From Ilyonectria destructans (taxonomy: Eukaryota; Ascomycota; Sordariomycetes; Hypocreales; Nectriaceae), in NCBI GenBank assembly GCA_020740775.1, contig JAHEWK010000020.1:682001-746000 (forward strand): a stretch of DNA of 64,000 nt. Direction: 5' to 3'. The position numbers and the translations under genes were made by a program. Of the stretch, positions 41,231 to 53,736 are shown in pieces. Numbering within the stretch: position 1 is the stretch's first letter; every line of letters starts with the position of its first letter. Below the pieces are notes generated by a model. That model saw only the letters and a list, made by a program, of their open reading frames with translations, did no database searches and was not told the origin of the DNA.

Positions 41231-44200
41231 ACGTCACCCCATGCACATTGGAGCGGCGATGGGGTGCATGGGGTAGCCTCAGCCGAAGGCTGTGTGTCCG
41301 CGGGCCGGGAAGCTATTACTACTACTGCATTATCTACGTACTGATCCACTGCCATGGCCATTCTTGGTATTATGTGACATATACGGATTCCGTGTGAGCA
41401 CCTGTCGTTTCCTAAGCTCCTGATCCCTCATCTTCAACTTCATGCCATCCGGGGGAGACCCGTAGACCAGGTGATTACGATCAAATAGTGCATCCAACAT
41501 CAGACCCTCGAGCGTTTTCACGCGAGAGACAGCCACATAGCTTAAACCAGTCTGAAAGTCCCGGCAGGACAGATCTATAACTATCATGTCTTCGGTGATG
41601 CTTTGTGACTTGTGCACGGTAATTGCGTAGCATACGATCAGGGGAAACTGGGTGCGAGCGCAGAGAGTGGCTCCGATGAGGAAGTCCCTCTCCACTGGGA
41701 GAATCGGCACAATCTTCCTGCCATCAGCGGTGGTTAGGAATACCGGTCCGCTGTATTTGTCAAACTCCATCATGATAACACAGGGAGGGTCTTGGATGGG
41801 GTCGGCCCCAGGTGCCCAGCCGATATCGTAAACTGTGCCGCGAGCGCCGTTGCAGAGGCCAACTGGCTGCCAAAGGTTGGACGTCAGCATCAGACGGGAG
41901 CCAATGCATATGTGGATCTGCTTCGCAAGGTTGCCCGCCTTGTTATCAGGCGCAGCAGCCGCGCCGGGGCCGACGTTCTTAGCCATGACCTGGATGACTG
42001 GCCGGCTGAGGCGGTCGAGGTGATAGTGGTTATATTCGTTCACCCTATCTTTAGTGGCGTATACTCGTAAGGCGTTGACAAACCTTGCGACCTCTTGATC
42101 GTCTAGTTTTGCCTGTACGCGGCTGGAAAGGAGCTTCCAGGATTCCACAGATAGTTGAAGCAGCCGCAATTCCCCGAGAGCTAGGCGGAATGCCTCCTGA
42201 TTGTCGCCACGCTGCCGCTGGACAACTTTCAAGAAGACCGATTTATCGAATCGCCTATATGCGTTTCTGCCCTTGATCTCTACTCCCTGAACCTCTTTAT
42301 CGTAATAAAGCGGCTTCTGCAGCACAGGGGGAAGCTGAAAGAAGTCACCAACCAACAGGATGTTCAGGCCGCCAAAGAACTCTTCGTTCTTATTCGGAAA
42401 CGCCTCTCGGAGACGGTCATCGATCCAAGATAGCTGACGCAGTCCCAGCATGCTCTTCTCGTCAATGATCAGATACTTGATATCTTTAAGCTTCTTCTGG
42501 AGCTGGGCCTTATCAATGGCTGAGAGAGGCTTGAAGTCCTTATTAATTGGCAGGTGCAACAGGGAATGCAAGGTAGTGCCCGAAATCTGATTTCCCGCGA
42601 CTCCCGTGGGCGCGGCACGCCAGACGGGTGTCCCTCTCCCGCCCGTCGCGGCTTGAAGGTGCGCGGAGAGCAGGTTAATGAGGTATGACTTGCCAGTGCC
42701 GCCTCCGCCATCCACGTGGAGTAACAACTGGGAGGGATCCCGGGTCAGGAAGTGGCCCATCACCGTGCCGTACACCAGGCGCTGCTCTGGATTTAGGGAA
42801 TCGCGAGCCTCCAATGGCTGATCATCCACGTCAAGGTCAAGGGTGTTTTCCGCTTTGCGTTGCTTCCAGTAGTCGCCGTTGAGAATGCCATCATCGGTAT
42901 ACCGCCCAACATGAGGGGTCCAATCGTAATTAATGTCAATATCTCGGCGGCCGAGGATGTCGATGTCCTCTTCCTCCAGCGGGCGGTCAGGTAGCATGCG
43001 GGCGAGTTTATGCCAATCCTCCTCCGCGATGGGCTCCTCATGGGCCTCAAGCTCAAACTTATCGTCCTCTGCCGTCAATTTATCTGTATCCGGCTCTCCA
43101 TAATGATCGTCCGCATGGGTATCGTGGAGCTGTCTGCAGCGCATGTACCCGGCTGTGAAAGAATCGAACCGCTGGCCACCCACAACGAGCAACTCTTCTG
43201 GAAAGCGATGTGGATGAACCATCATCAATTTAACACGACAGAAGTCGTTAAACTGGGAAGAGGCTTCCATGGATTTATATCGAGGGAAGTAAGACAGGAC
43301 CCTCTTTTTCGCGTGAGCAGCGAGTCTCCTCCACGTGTTGAGATTGTACGACTGCAGGTATTCGAGATACGTTACATCCTCATGCTGGTCCTTTCTCTCT
43401 AGATGTTTCCTGTAGCTGCCGATGGCCTCGTTGACATCTCCATCCACACGATACGAACGCGCCTGTCGCTCCAACGGACGGCAATCCACGGTGACAACCA
43501 TACGGGTGCCTTCTTGCAGCGGAATGTTAAGCAGCAGATGGGAAATCTCCTGCGCCGAGTAATCTCTCTCGGCGATCAGCTTGTTCATGAGGCGAGAGGA
43601 GAAGGACAACAGGGGCTGAACGTGCGATGTATGAGGCAAGACCTGGTCTGCAAGCCGGGAGAAAGACTCGGTCTTCTTCTCAGCTTTACTGCAATACTTC
43701 GCAGCGTAGGTAATGACCGCCTGTAAGCTGGTGCAAGGAGATATGTCGATATTGGCTAGCCAGCCTAGGATAATCGCAGGGTTGAAGTTGTTCATGAGGC
43801 TGTCATTCCGGGCCGCCTCAAAGATGTAGTACGACCGGCCTTCCTTCCTGATCACTGCGGCCAGCTCCCGCAAGGCACAAGGGAAGTCAAAACGACACTC
43901 CCTCTCTGGATTGGCAACGTTGGCCGCCTCGATATCTGCTGCGGCGCCTTCCATATCCCTTGCCAGATCGCCGGTTCTTTTCCTCACACGCAAGCAGTAC
44001 GTGGTGTTGCACTTGTGGCGCTGGCAACGGTTGACGATTTGTGAGAGCCGCAGGAATGTCATCTCTATGCTCAGGGGATCCACGCTTAGGGGATTACCCT
44101 CACCCTGAGGCATAGTCCTACTCGGCTCGGGGTTAATGGCAGTGACGTGGAATCCCCATGTGCGTGTAAAAACATCACGAGCGGCTTCGTCCTCTATGTC

Positions 44201-47200
44201 GGCTCCGGGGCAATTTTCCATCCAGTACAGGCCGTGGTTGTGTGGACTCCCACGCCCTTGCCATTCATAACGATCCCAGTAATCCGTGATGCTGAACTTC
44301 TTGCTTAGCACGATATCCCGAAAGAGGCAGTATCGGCGGTAGAAATGGAAAGCAGCAATGTGAGGGTTCTGCCGCAATAGGCGGCGCGATAGAGCCATCC
44401 TCTCCGGCTCAGTGGCGGCTAGCCAGTCGTCATACTGGGGCATGTGCTGGTAGAGACTCCGCCAGTGTAAATCTGCCGGGCTAAACGTGATGAATGCACC
44501 AGGACAACCAAGGTTATAGGCGTAGGCCTCGAGGTCCTGCCTCTTTTTGTTCCAGAATGGACGCGTACCGCGAATAGACACCGCATGCCTTGTGATCGAG
44601 TTAATCAGCGCCTGCGCCTCGGGGTCCTCGCTGTGTTCGAGCGCCTGAATAAGTTGCTCTCGCGTCAGCGGCTGCTGTCTCCCATCATGTTGCTTCACGA
44701 AGAATCTGGACCGCGAACGTGCTTGTGACCGCATTAGCGTGTTGAAGGCGACGAAGCGGAAGGTCGGGTGGCGTGCAAAACGCCCGTCGTGCCAGCGCAT
44801 CGCGTGCTCGACGTAATCCTTGTAATCAATGGAGCGCAATCGGGGTTCAACAAAGTCGGCTCTACCGTCAGGAAAGAGGCAGGGAAATGCCAAGGAGAGT
44901 AGGGCATGAGAGCGATTGAACTTATTAATGGGTGTGTGTTGTATATTCGGGAGCTGCAGCTCGTGTTGTGCCTGCGCCTGGAAGCTTGTGGAAAGCCCTA
45001 AATCAGCGCCTGATTCTCCGGAGAGAATAGACCGCAGAGCATCGAGCTCCGTGTCCTTAGCCAACAGGTCCGGCACCGCAGCCTCATCCTCCAGGTCAGG
45101 CTCTGCCTCCTGATCTTCCTCGGGTGAGTCGGGTCCAACATCGGCAGCCTCCACCTGACTCTGGGGGATAGCATCCAGGACATTACCATCTTGGGGCAAT
45201 TGATTCAGCCGCTCTTCGTCGATGGCGACGCATCGATAGCCGGGATGATGGCGGCGGAGGTAGTCTAGCCATATGACAACCGGCTGGCGGCGCACGCGGA
45301 ACTGGCGGGTGAATTGCCGGCTAAGATTTGCGTGGGACGACGTATTCGCAGGACGTAGTAACACAGTGTTCAACTCTTGCGGCAAAAGCGGGAGCTGGTT
45401 GTACACTAAGCTAACCTCCTGGAGAAAGTGAATTACGTGCCCTCGATACTTGTACTGCTGCCCTTGCATAAGCATAATGTTCACGTGGACGTGAACACGA
45501 GCAATCAACGACTCTTCGGTAGGCGTGAGCTGGGGCAACCGGCCCGGCATAGGGCCAAAGTCGAGCTGATTGTCCGCAGAGAAGAAATATGGCTCGTCGG
45601 GCTGGCGCTTCTCATCCCTCCGATAACAACGCGCACAAATGCCATCGCAATCGATCTTCATCTGGAACCAACTCTCTTGGCATCGACTGCAAAACTGCAT
45701 TTGGTTATTGTCCAGCTCTGTCCAGAACTCGCGGAGGATTTCCTTGTCGCGACCAGTTAAGGCGCAAGCCTCAAGGTCTCCATTCCACACCGGGTCTTGT
45801 GCATGAAATACCGCCGATTCTTCAGGTGAAATCATCACTGGGCTCTGATACCGTCGTGGCGGCCTCGACGATGGAGTTTGCCTTCGAGATTGTCTCGGCC
45901 GCCCTCCTGTACCAGGGGCAGGACCACGGCGACCACGCCTTGGCTGTGCGGAAGGCTGCGGCAAGCGATGGCGAAGAGGGCTTCCATCCACGGAATTATT
46001 ATTGTCGTTCTCGTCTTCGTCCTCTGGATCGGAATCACACTCCACCCCTAATTGTTTGAGGTACCTCTGTGGTCGAGCAGGCGAAAGGAGTAAGTTGAAA
46101 TAGTCCTCGGCGTCAATATCAGATTCAGAGAAATGTCCCCTGTCATTGCCTCCCTTGATTATCCCATTCCCGTCTTGAAACCAACTCGGTTGTAGTCGAT
46201 CTCGACTCCCATCTACGCTCTGTGGTTAGCCTGAACAATTTACCAGGACGACAGCATAAGGATACCTTCTCCAGGACCCTCAGACCCATCAAAGACGCCG
46301 AGTTGAGATATTGTGGGAGTCAGTAGCACAGTCTCCCCTGCACGGCGTCGTGAACGATGGTCGCGCTGGACAGCAGCCAGCTTGGCCCTCGCCCCGGCCT
46401 TAGAAGGATCATCTTGCGAGTCTTTCCCGGCCCTGTGGAACCTAGCAGCTAAGTAAGAGTAATCTACACTAGTTGTGCTGCTTCGGACAGTAGATGGATC
46501 AGAATGTGAGGCGGTTGGATGGGTCGTTGGCTGCGCGGGAGGTGAGGGAGCCATTTCCCGGAAGAGCCGCGAGCTTTGTTGGGTTGGTGGAATTGGCGTC
46601 CCTAGCACTACGTGAGGCTGGCTGATTGACTCTCTGAATAACCTCCTAGCTGCATGAAGTTGTTGTAGCTTCTCTGGCGACGTGGGCTGGGTTCCAGACC
46701 TGTCCTTAGCAGGGGATAAGCCAGCTTCTCCGTCAGTTCGCTTCCGGGCAGGTCTTTCAGCTGAGGAAGAACGGACGGCGAGCTTCCTCAATGTTTGGAT
46801 CGCGCTTCTGGATCTGGAATTCTTTATTCAGTTAGTGTTGAATGCTCTTATGGTCTTACGGAGTGAGTGGGGAGACAGAGCTGACATGAGAATTGCACTG
46901 ACTACGACAGCCGAGGCAGTTTTTGGTTTTCCCAGCAGATTTCCGTTTGCTGACGAAGTCACCCGCCGGTTTCTCCTCGCCACAGCGGGCACAGACGATG
47001 GAAATCAAGTCATCTTGAAGCCCTTGAGGAGTAGACTTAGGACTCATTACTTAATGAAGCACGCATCAAGACGCGTTGTTTCAATGAAATTTCCATGTCA
47101 AGCGAAGCGCAAGTAAACAAACCAGGGGTGCTGCGAGCCGCAGAAAGCTAGGCCCACTTCTTAGCAGCCATTGTCCAGTTGTTGCACGTTTTGCGGCCAT

Positions 47201-47290
47201 CCATACAAATTGCTGGCCAATCAGAACCCGGGAAACTTATTGACCCCTGTCTGCACCAAACCCTTAATGTAGAGTCAGCCTTCGGCTGAA
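41231..47290 (-). mobile_element. Helitron, probably autonomous
   Basis: A single Rep/helicase gene on the minus strand fills most of this interval. Beyond its stop lie a palindrome (CAGCCGAAGGCTG, about 41280-41292) and a 10-bp-stem hairpin (ACCCCATGCA at 41236-41245 with TGCATGGGGT at 41265-41274), as expected near a Helitron 3' end. The upstream side has a comparable palindrome TCAGCCTTCGGCTGA (47275-47289). Canonical TC...CTRR ends were not found. Related palindromes at both ends are reminiscent of Helitron2-type elements. The outer limits are approximate. Confidence 0.7.
41330..47047 (-). CDS. Helitron replicase/helicase (RepHel)
   Basis: A rolling-circle transposase. The main exon (46219-41330) is open for more than 1600 codons. 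From the ATG at 46045 it has an acidic N-terminus and the Helitron-like N domain. The HUH motif is GSPHNHGLYWMENCP and the two-tyrosine motif YAAKYCSKAEKKTES. A PIF1-type helicase follows, with Walker A GGGGTGKSYLI, Walker B LIIDEKSMLG, LLVGDFFQLPPV, YAITVHKSQS and LSYVAVSRVK. Upstream, separated by probable introns, are an exon at about 46791-46240 (charged, low complexity) and a zinc-ribbon exon at 47047-46870 (CARCGEEKPAGDF, CLGCRSQC). That upstream splicing is not settled; the catalytic part is intact. Confidence 0.88.
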
Positions 47291-47895
47291 AAAGTTTGGC
47301 CGAAATAGGTCCTGGGTCCTGGCTTAGCAATGGAGAAAACAGCATCTTGAATGTTCTTGGCCAACTCTTGGCCTCGCGGCCGAACACGCGCCCCATCACA
47401 TGGAAAGATAATACCTTATCTCCGTCCAGGCATGCCACGGATGCCCGACCCCGACCCTTGTCCCAAGTAACCCGAGCGGAGGGCTTGAGCACAGCCAGAG
47501 ATTTCATTGGGTTGGGAAAATCGTGACCATCTCGGATCGCTCCGCCCGGCGCACCCCCATAATTAATTAAAGGCAATTGATAGGGGTGCCGCACCATTTG
47601 CCTTTCGGTACGAAAGGTCTTCTGCTGGATCTGATACTGTTAGATTGGATCATGTACAAAGCACCTGATCGGGCGGTCACGTGGTGACCTCCCGGGTTGA
47701 GACCGACTATTGGCGCAGATACCTCAGGCCCCCACTTTTAGTGGTGATTGCAACACATACGCAGTTACGGCCGGGAGACCTCGGAGAGACATATACAGAA
47801 TAGACACACAATCAAGTCATCCAAGTGCCACGCTAGCTTTCCGACAGATACAGCCAATTCGATCAGGATGATAGGGACTAAAGCAGTGGAGCCTA
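47290..47895. other. Helitron flank and dispersed-repeat left part
   Basis: No gene is supported. From about 47840 the sequence matches the repeat family described at 2215-2560 (GCCAATTCGATCAGGATGAT). It runs up to the TA target of the MITE at 47896. Confidence 0.5.
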
Positions 47896-48399
47896 CGGAG
47901 GGCCCTTTCAAAAGTCTTTTCCAAGCGCTAGTTTAAAAAAGGAAATCCGACGACTGTGGCTTGGTTAAGTACATCAAGTACTTTCTATAGTGCCTTATCC
48001 GCTAAAGGCTGCTAATTTTACAGCAGACTATCCTCACTGTATTACATTCTAATCCCCCTAGCACCCCTAAAACTATAGTGGATGTAGCAGCTAACTCATT
48101 GTGGCTGGATTCTACAACTTGTATTTTAGGTAACTGTAACGGGCTGTGCCCGTAGGTGGCCTCGGGAACCCTCGGCCTTTCGTGGCCCACTTTTACCTTT
48201 AAGCCACCATGACGAGTATATTTATGGATGGACCTCCTCTACTCTCTTTCTCTTCTTCTTCTTTCCTTAAGTTTGGTATACCCTGTAGAGTGGCCTAGCT
48301 AGTTGCAATACACTACCTTGAGACCGTTACAGTAACTAACAAGGATTTAGAGATGTGGCGCATTTAGCGCTTGGAAAAGACTTTTGAAAGGGCCCTCCG
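47896..48399. mobile_element. TA-flanked MITE with 35-bp perfect inverted repeats
   Basis: The ends (47896-47930 and 48365-48399) start CGGAGGGCCCTTTCAAAAGT and are exact inverted repeats of 35 bp, flanked by TA (47894-47895, 48400-48401). A solo LTR sits inside; without it and its duplication the MITE is 302 bp. TA duplication indicates the Tc1/mariner class. It has no ORF of its own. Confidence 0.95.
48135..48331. mobile_element. Solo LTR, family C, nested in the MITE
   Basis: The 197-bp unit begins TGTAACGGGCT and ends GAGACCGTTACA, with inverted tips TGTAACGG/CCGTTACA. It is flanked by the duplication GTAAC at 48130-48134 and 48332-48336. A pyrimidine tract (CTCTTTCTCTTCTTCTTC) lies in its second half. 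It arrived after the MITE. Confidence 0.92.
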
Positions 48400-48420
48400 T
48401 AAAGATAATGATATTGATGT

Positions 48421-49059
48421 TGTGAACGGCCTCTAGTAACTGTATTCCAGCTATCTAGTCCAGGATGCTATTTACATCAAAGATGAAGAAGAAAGAAGTT
48501 CCCAAATGCCCCTGAGCTGTGGAACGATTATCATCCCTGGCGCGCACGTGCCTAGTACGTCTTGCGGCACAGCCGCAAGGATATGGGCCCTGGCCCGTGT
48601 GTCACGACCCAAGCTGAGGGCCGTGGCGAAACCCTTGGACCCACCGTTGAGAACCGAACGGTGCGGGGAGGCTGATGAGTCAGCCTCACGGGCGAATCAG
48701 GGAAGGAGCGATGGAGCGACAGGAGCGGTGGAAACGAGGGAGCATCGCTCCTCGCGCTCCATCGCTCCCAGTGAAACCTTAACCTTAAATGGTCGAACGC
48801 GCTCTTGTTCGACCTGTTCGACCACGATCAACCAAGCGATCCAGAATAGTATATATAGCTTCACTCATTCCCACTCCCCTACGTCTAGATAGCTCTCCAG
48901 TTTTTCAATACAATTTGATTACTCAAGAATATTTCTTGACATTATCAGACGTGATACGCAACCCTACGCTCAGCACGCTACGCCCCGTCACAACTGCCAA
49001 CATAAACCAATCAGGTTACGGTTTACTAAGTTGGGAACCTTGACCGTCACACCGTGACA
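48421..49059 (-). mobile_element. Solo LTR, family A, interrupted
   Basis: Read on the minus strand this is the LTR found at 25665-25851. Its right tip is split off: 48421-48599 continues at 49057-49059 after the inserted LTR and its duplication. The outer duplication is GATGT at 48416-48420 and 49060-49064. It inserted in the same dispersed repeat as the neighbouring MITE. Confidence 0.92.
48600..49051 (+). mobile_element. Solo LTR, family B (452 bp), nested in family A LTR
   Basis: It begins TGTCACGACCC and ends TTGACCGTCACA, flanked by the duplication CCGTG at 48595-48599 and 49052-49056, which is part of the interrupted family A tip. The 3' 150 bp match the LTR at 37610-37973. The 5' part contains near-palindromic GGAGCGATGGAGCG/CGCTCCATCGCTCC. 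This is the youngest event on this side of the nest. Confidence 0.94.
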
Positions 49060-49530
49060 GATGTCTGATGATATGTATGATGAGGATGCCTTCTGCCCCC
49101 TCTTTTTCTATGAGAGGTTTTTAGGTCAATCTCACCCCTTATAACTAAGACAGGATATTGATATATCAGAGGGTTGTTTCTAACTGGGCTTTAGTCCAGC
49201 ACCTAAAGGGTCAATCTAATATACCCCTCCAGCTGAAGTCAGGTAGATTAAAGCTGTTAATATTATAATAACTCTGACCCTCTAGGTCTTCTTGCTTCAG
49301 CTTCTGCAGCCTCTATTACTGTAGCTCATCTGAGATATTAACTAGACCTAGCTATTAAATAGACTGTTAAAAAGCCAGGTTATTAAGTGTCTTTATAAGT
49401 CTGTCTGTAATTATTTCCTCTGTATAGATATTGTGATAGTGCTGACAGGCACTCTGGGGTTTAATGACAGTAGGTCTAGCCTGCTGGACTAGGTACTACT
49501 TAAAGGACTGCCTCTTCCTAGTAGTTGGAA
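49060..49530. repeat. Decayed copy of the 2.2-kb-region repeat, then AT-rich sequence
   Basis: 49065-49260 aligns with 2290-2480 (TTTTTCTATGAGAGG, GATATTGATATATCAGAGG), with many C-to-T or G-to-A changes relative to that copy. 49261-49530 is AT-rich with no recognisable coding content, consistent with repeat-induced mutation. Confidence 0.65.
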
Positions 49531-50032
49531 GGGCATGCTTTTTCCCTTCTTCAATTCGAACTTTTTCGAGACGCTCATTATTCCTTTGCCCCTAGACCAA
49601 GCTGTCGCAGCAGCTCTTATCCCTTCCTTGTTGTTCCTTTTTACCTTATTGCACTCAGGTGCATTTGATCAAGTGCCTGTCTTTCCTTTCACCCAACGCC
49701 CTCAGTCGGTCTTAGCAGTTGGACCTCCTCCCTGCCCCAACTACAGGGTAGTCTCAATCTTTGGTGTCACAGGTCTTCGCGCCCGACGACGGGTCGTCCG
49801 GTCGCCGAATGACCGCACGGCCCCCATACGAATCCCTGTTCAAATCTGAAGGCCCGGTCCTTCAGAATTCAATAGGGATTCGCTCGGATGACCGGCGTTT
49901 CAGGCCGAAATTGAGGGTCCGTGGCCACCAAAGGCGGTGCAGGGCCTTCATTTTTGGACAGATCACCATCATTTTGGCAGGAGCATCAATTATCCCCATC
50001 ACCGACCAACCATAACCCGCCACCACAACGCA

Positions 50033-52842
50033 ATGGAATCTACGGATTCGAACGCAATTAAGGATCCCAGGGTTAGGGCGGCTATCGAGCACTACCTACT
50101 GGATCTAGAAAGTACCACGCCGCCGAATACGTTGAGGAATTACAAGCCTAAGCAGAAGGAATGGCAGGTTAGTACATGCAGACAGATGCAGATGCATCTG
50201 CAACACCTATATACACAGAGGAGGCTCTATTTCACATTGGATTTTCCTAGTAACGATAAGCAGGACTGGTGTGAGCAAAACTGGCCTGCTATACCTGCAG
50301 GATGGCCTCCACAGGACCCGATTCCATCTGGTCAACAGCTGCCCGGAGATCTCGTCGATGAAGGCAAACTACTGCTCTTTATGAAAGAGACTGTAGTATC
50401 CCGGGCTCCAAGGAAGGGAAAGAGGGTTGCCCATGAAAGGAAACATCACCTCGAGGAACAGGAAGCGAACAAGGCTGCGAAACGACGGAAACATGCACCA
50501 GGTAAGCTAAGCAGTTACTGCCGTGGAGCAGTCTGGCCCCCGGGACCCCAGCTCATTCACATCCATTTTAGGGGACACCATCTATGTTGGTGGTAAGGAT
50601 GATAGTAGTAGCAGTAGCTCTGACTCTGACTTCGAAATATTCGAGTCCCAGCTTAAACTGCAGTATAATTCTGTACGTGGGTACGTCTCAGCGATCCAAA
50701 AGCTCTACGATGAGCAGAAAACTAGGGGGATCAACCCTGCGCCGCGGCCACAAGGCGTGGCGTTGAAAGCTCTCAAGCGCAGTATCCTAGCCACTACGTG
50801 GTCTAAGAAGCGAAAAGAGTATACCGATAGAGGCGTGGGGACCTTAAGAGACGTATACTCGCCGGCGCAGATACCAGACCACACCGCCGTAGCCTGGGCT
50901 GAACAAGATCGGATATCTATCGGCAGCGCCTTACGGACCCAGGTCGACTTTCTGTTCGGGAATCACATGTTGCTACGGTCGAGTAACCGGCTCCCGATGG
51001 AACTGGCGGACTGCTTTTGCCTCGGCCTTCCAAACGAAGGTCTCAAAACTGAAGGGTTTACTACGAAGGCGCTGATCGTTGTGATGAACGGCGGGAAGAC
51101 GAACCAACACGGGCGGATGGAATACGGCGCTGCCCTCCGCCACCGAGATCCGAGATCCTGTCTTATCGGCGCCTTAGCATTCTTTTTCTTCTGGCGTTGG
51201 CAGGCGGAAAAGGCTGAGAAATTTCCAGTCTTTGGAAAAAGCGAAGACTGGTACGGGATAAAGGTCCTGCGGCGGTCAGCGAAGGAGCCAAAAGGTTAGT
51301 GTTGTGTTGTGCCACCGCGTAACTTCGCCCTCCGTCCCCAACACTTCCTGACTATTATATAGCTCCCCTCTCGTATCAGACTGCTCGTGACTGGACCTCC
51401 CGCTTCTATGAGAAGGCAGGTATCATGGTCAGCAAAGTCAGCCACGCGCCTCGGGTAGCCAGCACGCAGAATGCAGATATTGCAGGCGTGGCCGAAGGTC
51501 AGGTACGTAGTGCAACTAGGTATAGCGGATGTCAGTATAGCACTGGGTATATCTGAACTGTGGAAATTTGTATGGAGGAATCGCAAATTCGGCTAAAGTC
51601 AGCCAAAATTGCATATTCAGCCATAGTAAAGTGGCCACGCTTACACAGCCCCCTGCCTATTACACGATCCTATCTACTTTTACACCTACTCTAACTAACT
51701 GCTCACAGATTCGCCGGGCGGGCAGGTGGAATAACGGGGATCAGATGACTGGCTGTTACCTTACCTCCCTACCGTTCGAGTTTATGCGGGCAGTGGCCGA
51801 CTTTGACCCAGAGTGGTCAGGAACCTACTTTGTGCCACGTGCTACTGTGCGACCGCCTGCCTCCCTATTAGCTCAGGTCTGGCCTGAACTAGATAAGTGG
51901 AAGGCAGCACACGATGACCCTGGTTCGAAGGAAGCCGTAAAGCTCGGCCTTGAACCCAATATGGCTGCCGGTGCTTTTCTGGAACTACTGGAGTGGCTAC
52001 GAGAAGTGGTCCTGCAGGACGCGGTTTTCCTACGCGAGCACTACCCTTTCCACCCCATCTTCGAAGAGCCGGTCTTTCGCTGTTCGGAATTCGCAGCGTT
52101 CGCGGTCCAAATCAAGGACGCTTGCAAACGTGCGCAGGAGGTATCACACGTCACGGCCATTCAGAAAGCAGTCCCGGTAGTCGCAGCTCAACTTCGAACC
52201 GTAGCCGCCCAGCAATTGGCGGCTGAGCAACTAGCTCAACAGAGGTACACTGAGCTGATGGCAGCTAGTCAGATCCTAGTCACCAAGATGGACGACCTGA
52301 CTGGCGGTTCCTTTACAGTCACGTGGACCCCTGGAAGGTCTAAGGCTACCTTGCAATGGGAGGTGCACGCCGGCCATGAACCACGTCAGCAGAGGCGCCG
52401 TGTATCCCGGGAAACTACTCCCACGCCCTTGGCCCGACCCGTTCATACTACTCCTCCCACACAAACTGCGCCTGCGCCAAAGGAGGGTCAGGGAAATGGG
52501 GAAGCCAGTCAGTCAGTTGCAGAAAGATCTCAGCCCCCGAGCTATAAGCTCCCGCGAGCTGCTAAGACGGTTCAGGATCTGCTACGTTTGTGGCGCCACG
52601 GCCTAGGCGGAATGCCCTCTGTGGATAGCCTTGAACGTGACTGGGGAACCCGCTGGCGACCATCCTCTGAAAAGCAGTATTTCTCTACTAGAAAGATGAT
52701 CATTGACGAGGTTACTCGGCGGGCTGCAGCACAGCATATCGCGGAGGACGTAGTAGCGAAGCAAATGGATGTGGAACGGGATTCTAATTCGCTTGACAAA
52801 GTATTCAAATCCATTAGAAACGACAGGAAGGCCAGGAATTAG
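50033..52842 (+). CDS. Crypton-type tyrosine recombinase with GCR1-like C-terminus
   Basis: Five exons (50033-50167, 50264-50501, 50572-51294, 51363-51502, 51709-52842) join in frame to 789 residues; introns are 96, 70, 68, 206 bp. An N-terminal segment (STTPPNTLRNYKPKQKEWQ) precedes a core-binding region (YNSVRGYVSAIQKLYDEQK). The catalytic residues of a tyrosine recombinase can be traced: Arg in MLLRSSNRLPMELAD, the HxxR pair in VSHAPRVAST, AGRW, and the Tyr in MTGCYLTSLP. The C-terminus (TVQDLLRLWRHGLGGMPSVD, then RDWGTRWRPSSEKQYFSTRK) is the GCR1-type DNA-binding domain common in fungal Cryptons. Cryptons insert by site-specific recombination and lack inverted repeats, so element limits are not visible. 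The gene looks intact. Confidence 0.88.
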
Positions 52843-53021
52843 TATAGAAGTCTGTAATTAGGTATTACTGTAGATCGAAAATCAGGAGTTTATTGACTTG
52901 CTGCAAAATGTTTGTTTTTCAATGTGTAAGTGACTTGGCGCTGCAGGCGGGCGAAATTTTAACCCACCATGGTAACTGAGCTAAGCTACTCCACGATATG
53001 AAAAGACGTGCATTTATTTGA

Positions 53022-53249
53022 TCACCGGAATAGGCGCCATCGAACGGTATAGCTTTCACTCTCGTACATCCAGTATTTCGGTCCCAACGGTGTCGCGGAG
53101 TTGACATCCGTACTTTGGGGGGCGATGTCAAGGGCCTTGCGGTAATCTGCGGGGTCGGCGGGCGACCCCGCACCAAAAAAGACCTGTGACATCCGCTTGT
53201 TGACGTTTCTGATCATACGCGCCGACAAAGCTCCACCGGGTCTGGTCAT
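53022..53249 (-). CDS. Short unrecognised ORF
   Basis: The 75-codon frame (MTRPGGALSARMIRNV, then MSQVFFGAGSPADPADY, LGPKYWMYESESYTVRW) looks like normal coding composition and may be the last exon of a larger gene. No family is recognised, no neighbour clarifies it, and a pseudogene or chance ORF is possible. Confidence 0.3.
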   Translation of the reverse strand: MTRPGGALSARMIRNVNKRMSQVFFGAGSPADPADYRKALDIAPQSTDVNSATPLGPKYWMYESESYTVRWRLFR

Positions 53250-53736
53250 TTCGTCTGAGGTAATGCCATCTGTTTAGGAGAGGTCGAATAAACAGAGGAG
53301 CGTGCCGAAGACCATAGCGAAGAGATCGAACGATTTACATGTCAAAACGTGAAAGACAGGGGGACCGACGGCAGCGGACATGAGGGAGCGAAGCAGCCCT
53401 AGGGTAGAGTGGGTGCCGTGAATTCATGACATGATAACTCCACCCTTCTGTGTCGAAGGTCTCACAAACTGTGCATCACTACGACTGGTCCAAATGCACA
53501 TCAGTATCTTAAGTCATGGTCCCTCCCTCGTCGCCCTTTCTAGCGTCATTGAGGCAACTGTAGCAATTGACCTGAAGTAAGGAAGAACAGAACTGCCATA
53601 CGCAATTCATAACCAGTCCGTATATTCAACAAGTTCTTGCCTTCAGAATAGCGTAAGCACTTCTATTAAGACTTTCAGAGACTGCCTAAACATCGAATAA
53701 TCCTGGAAAATCCTGAACCAGGTGGAGAGCATCATA
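53250..53736. other. No supported gene
   Basis: No recognisable coding region; the right end is the 3' flank of the ankyrin gene. Confidence 0.5.
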
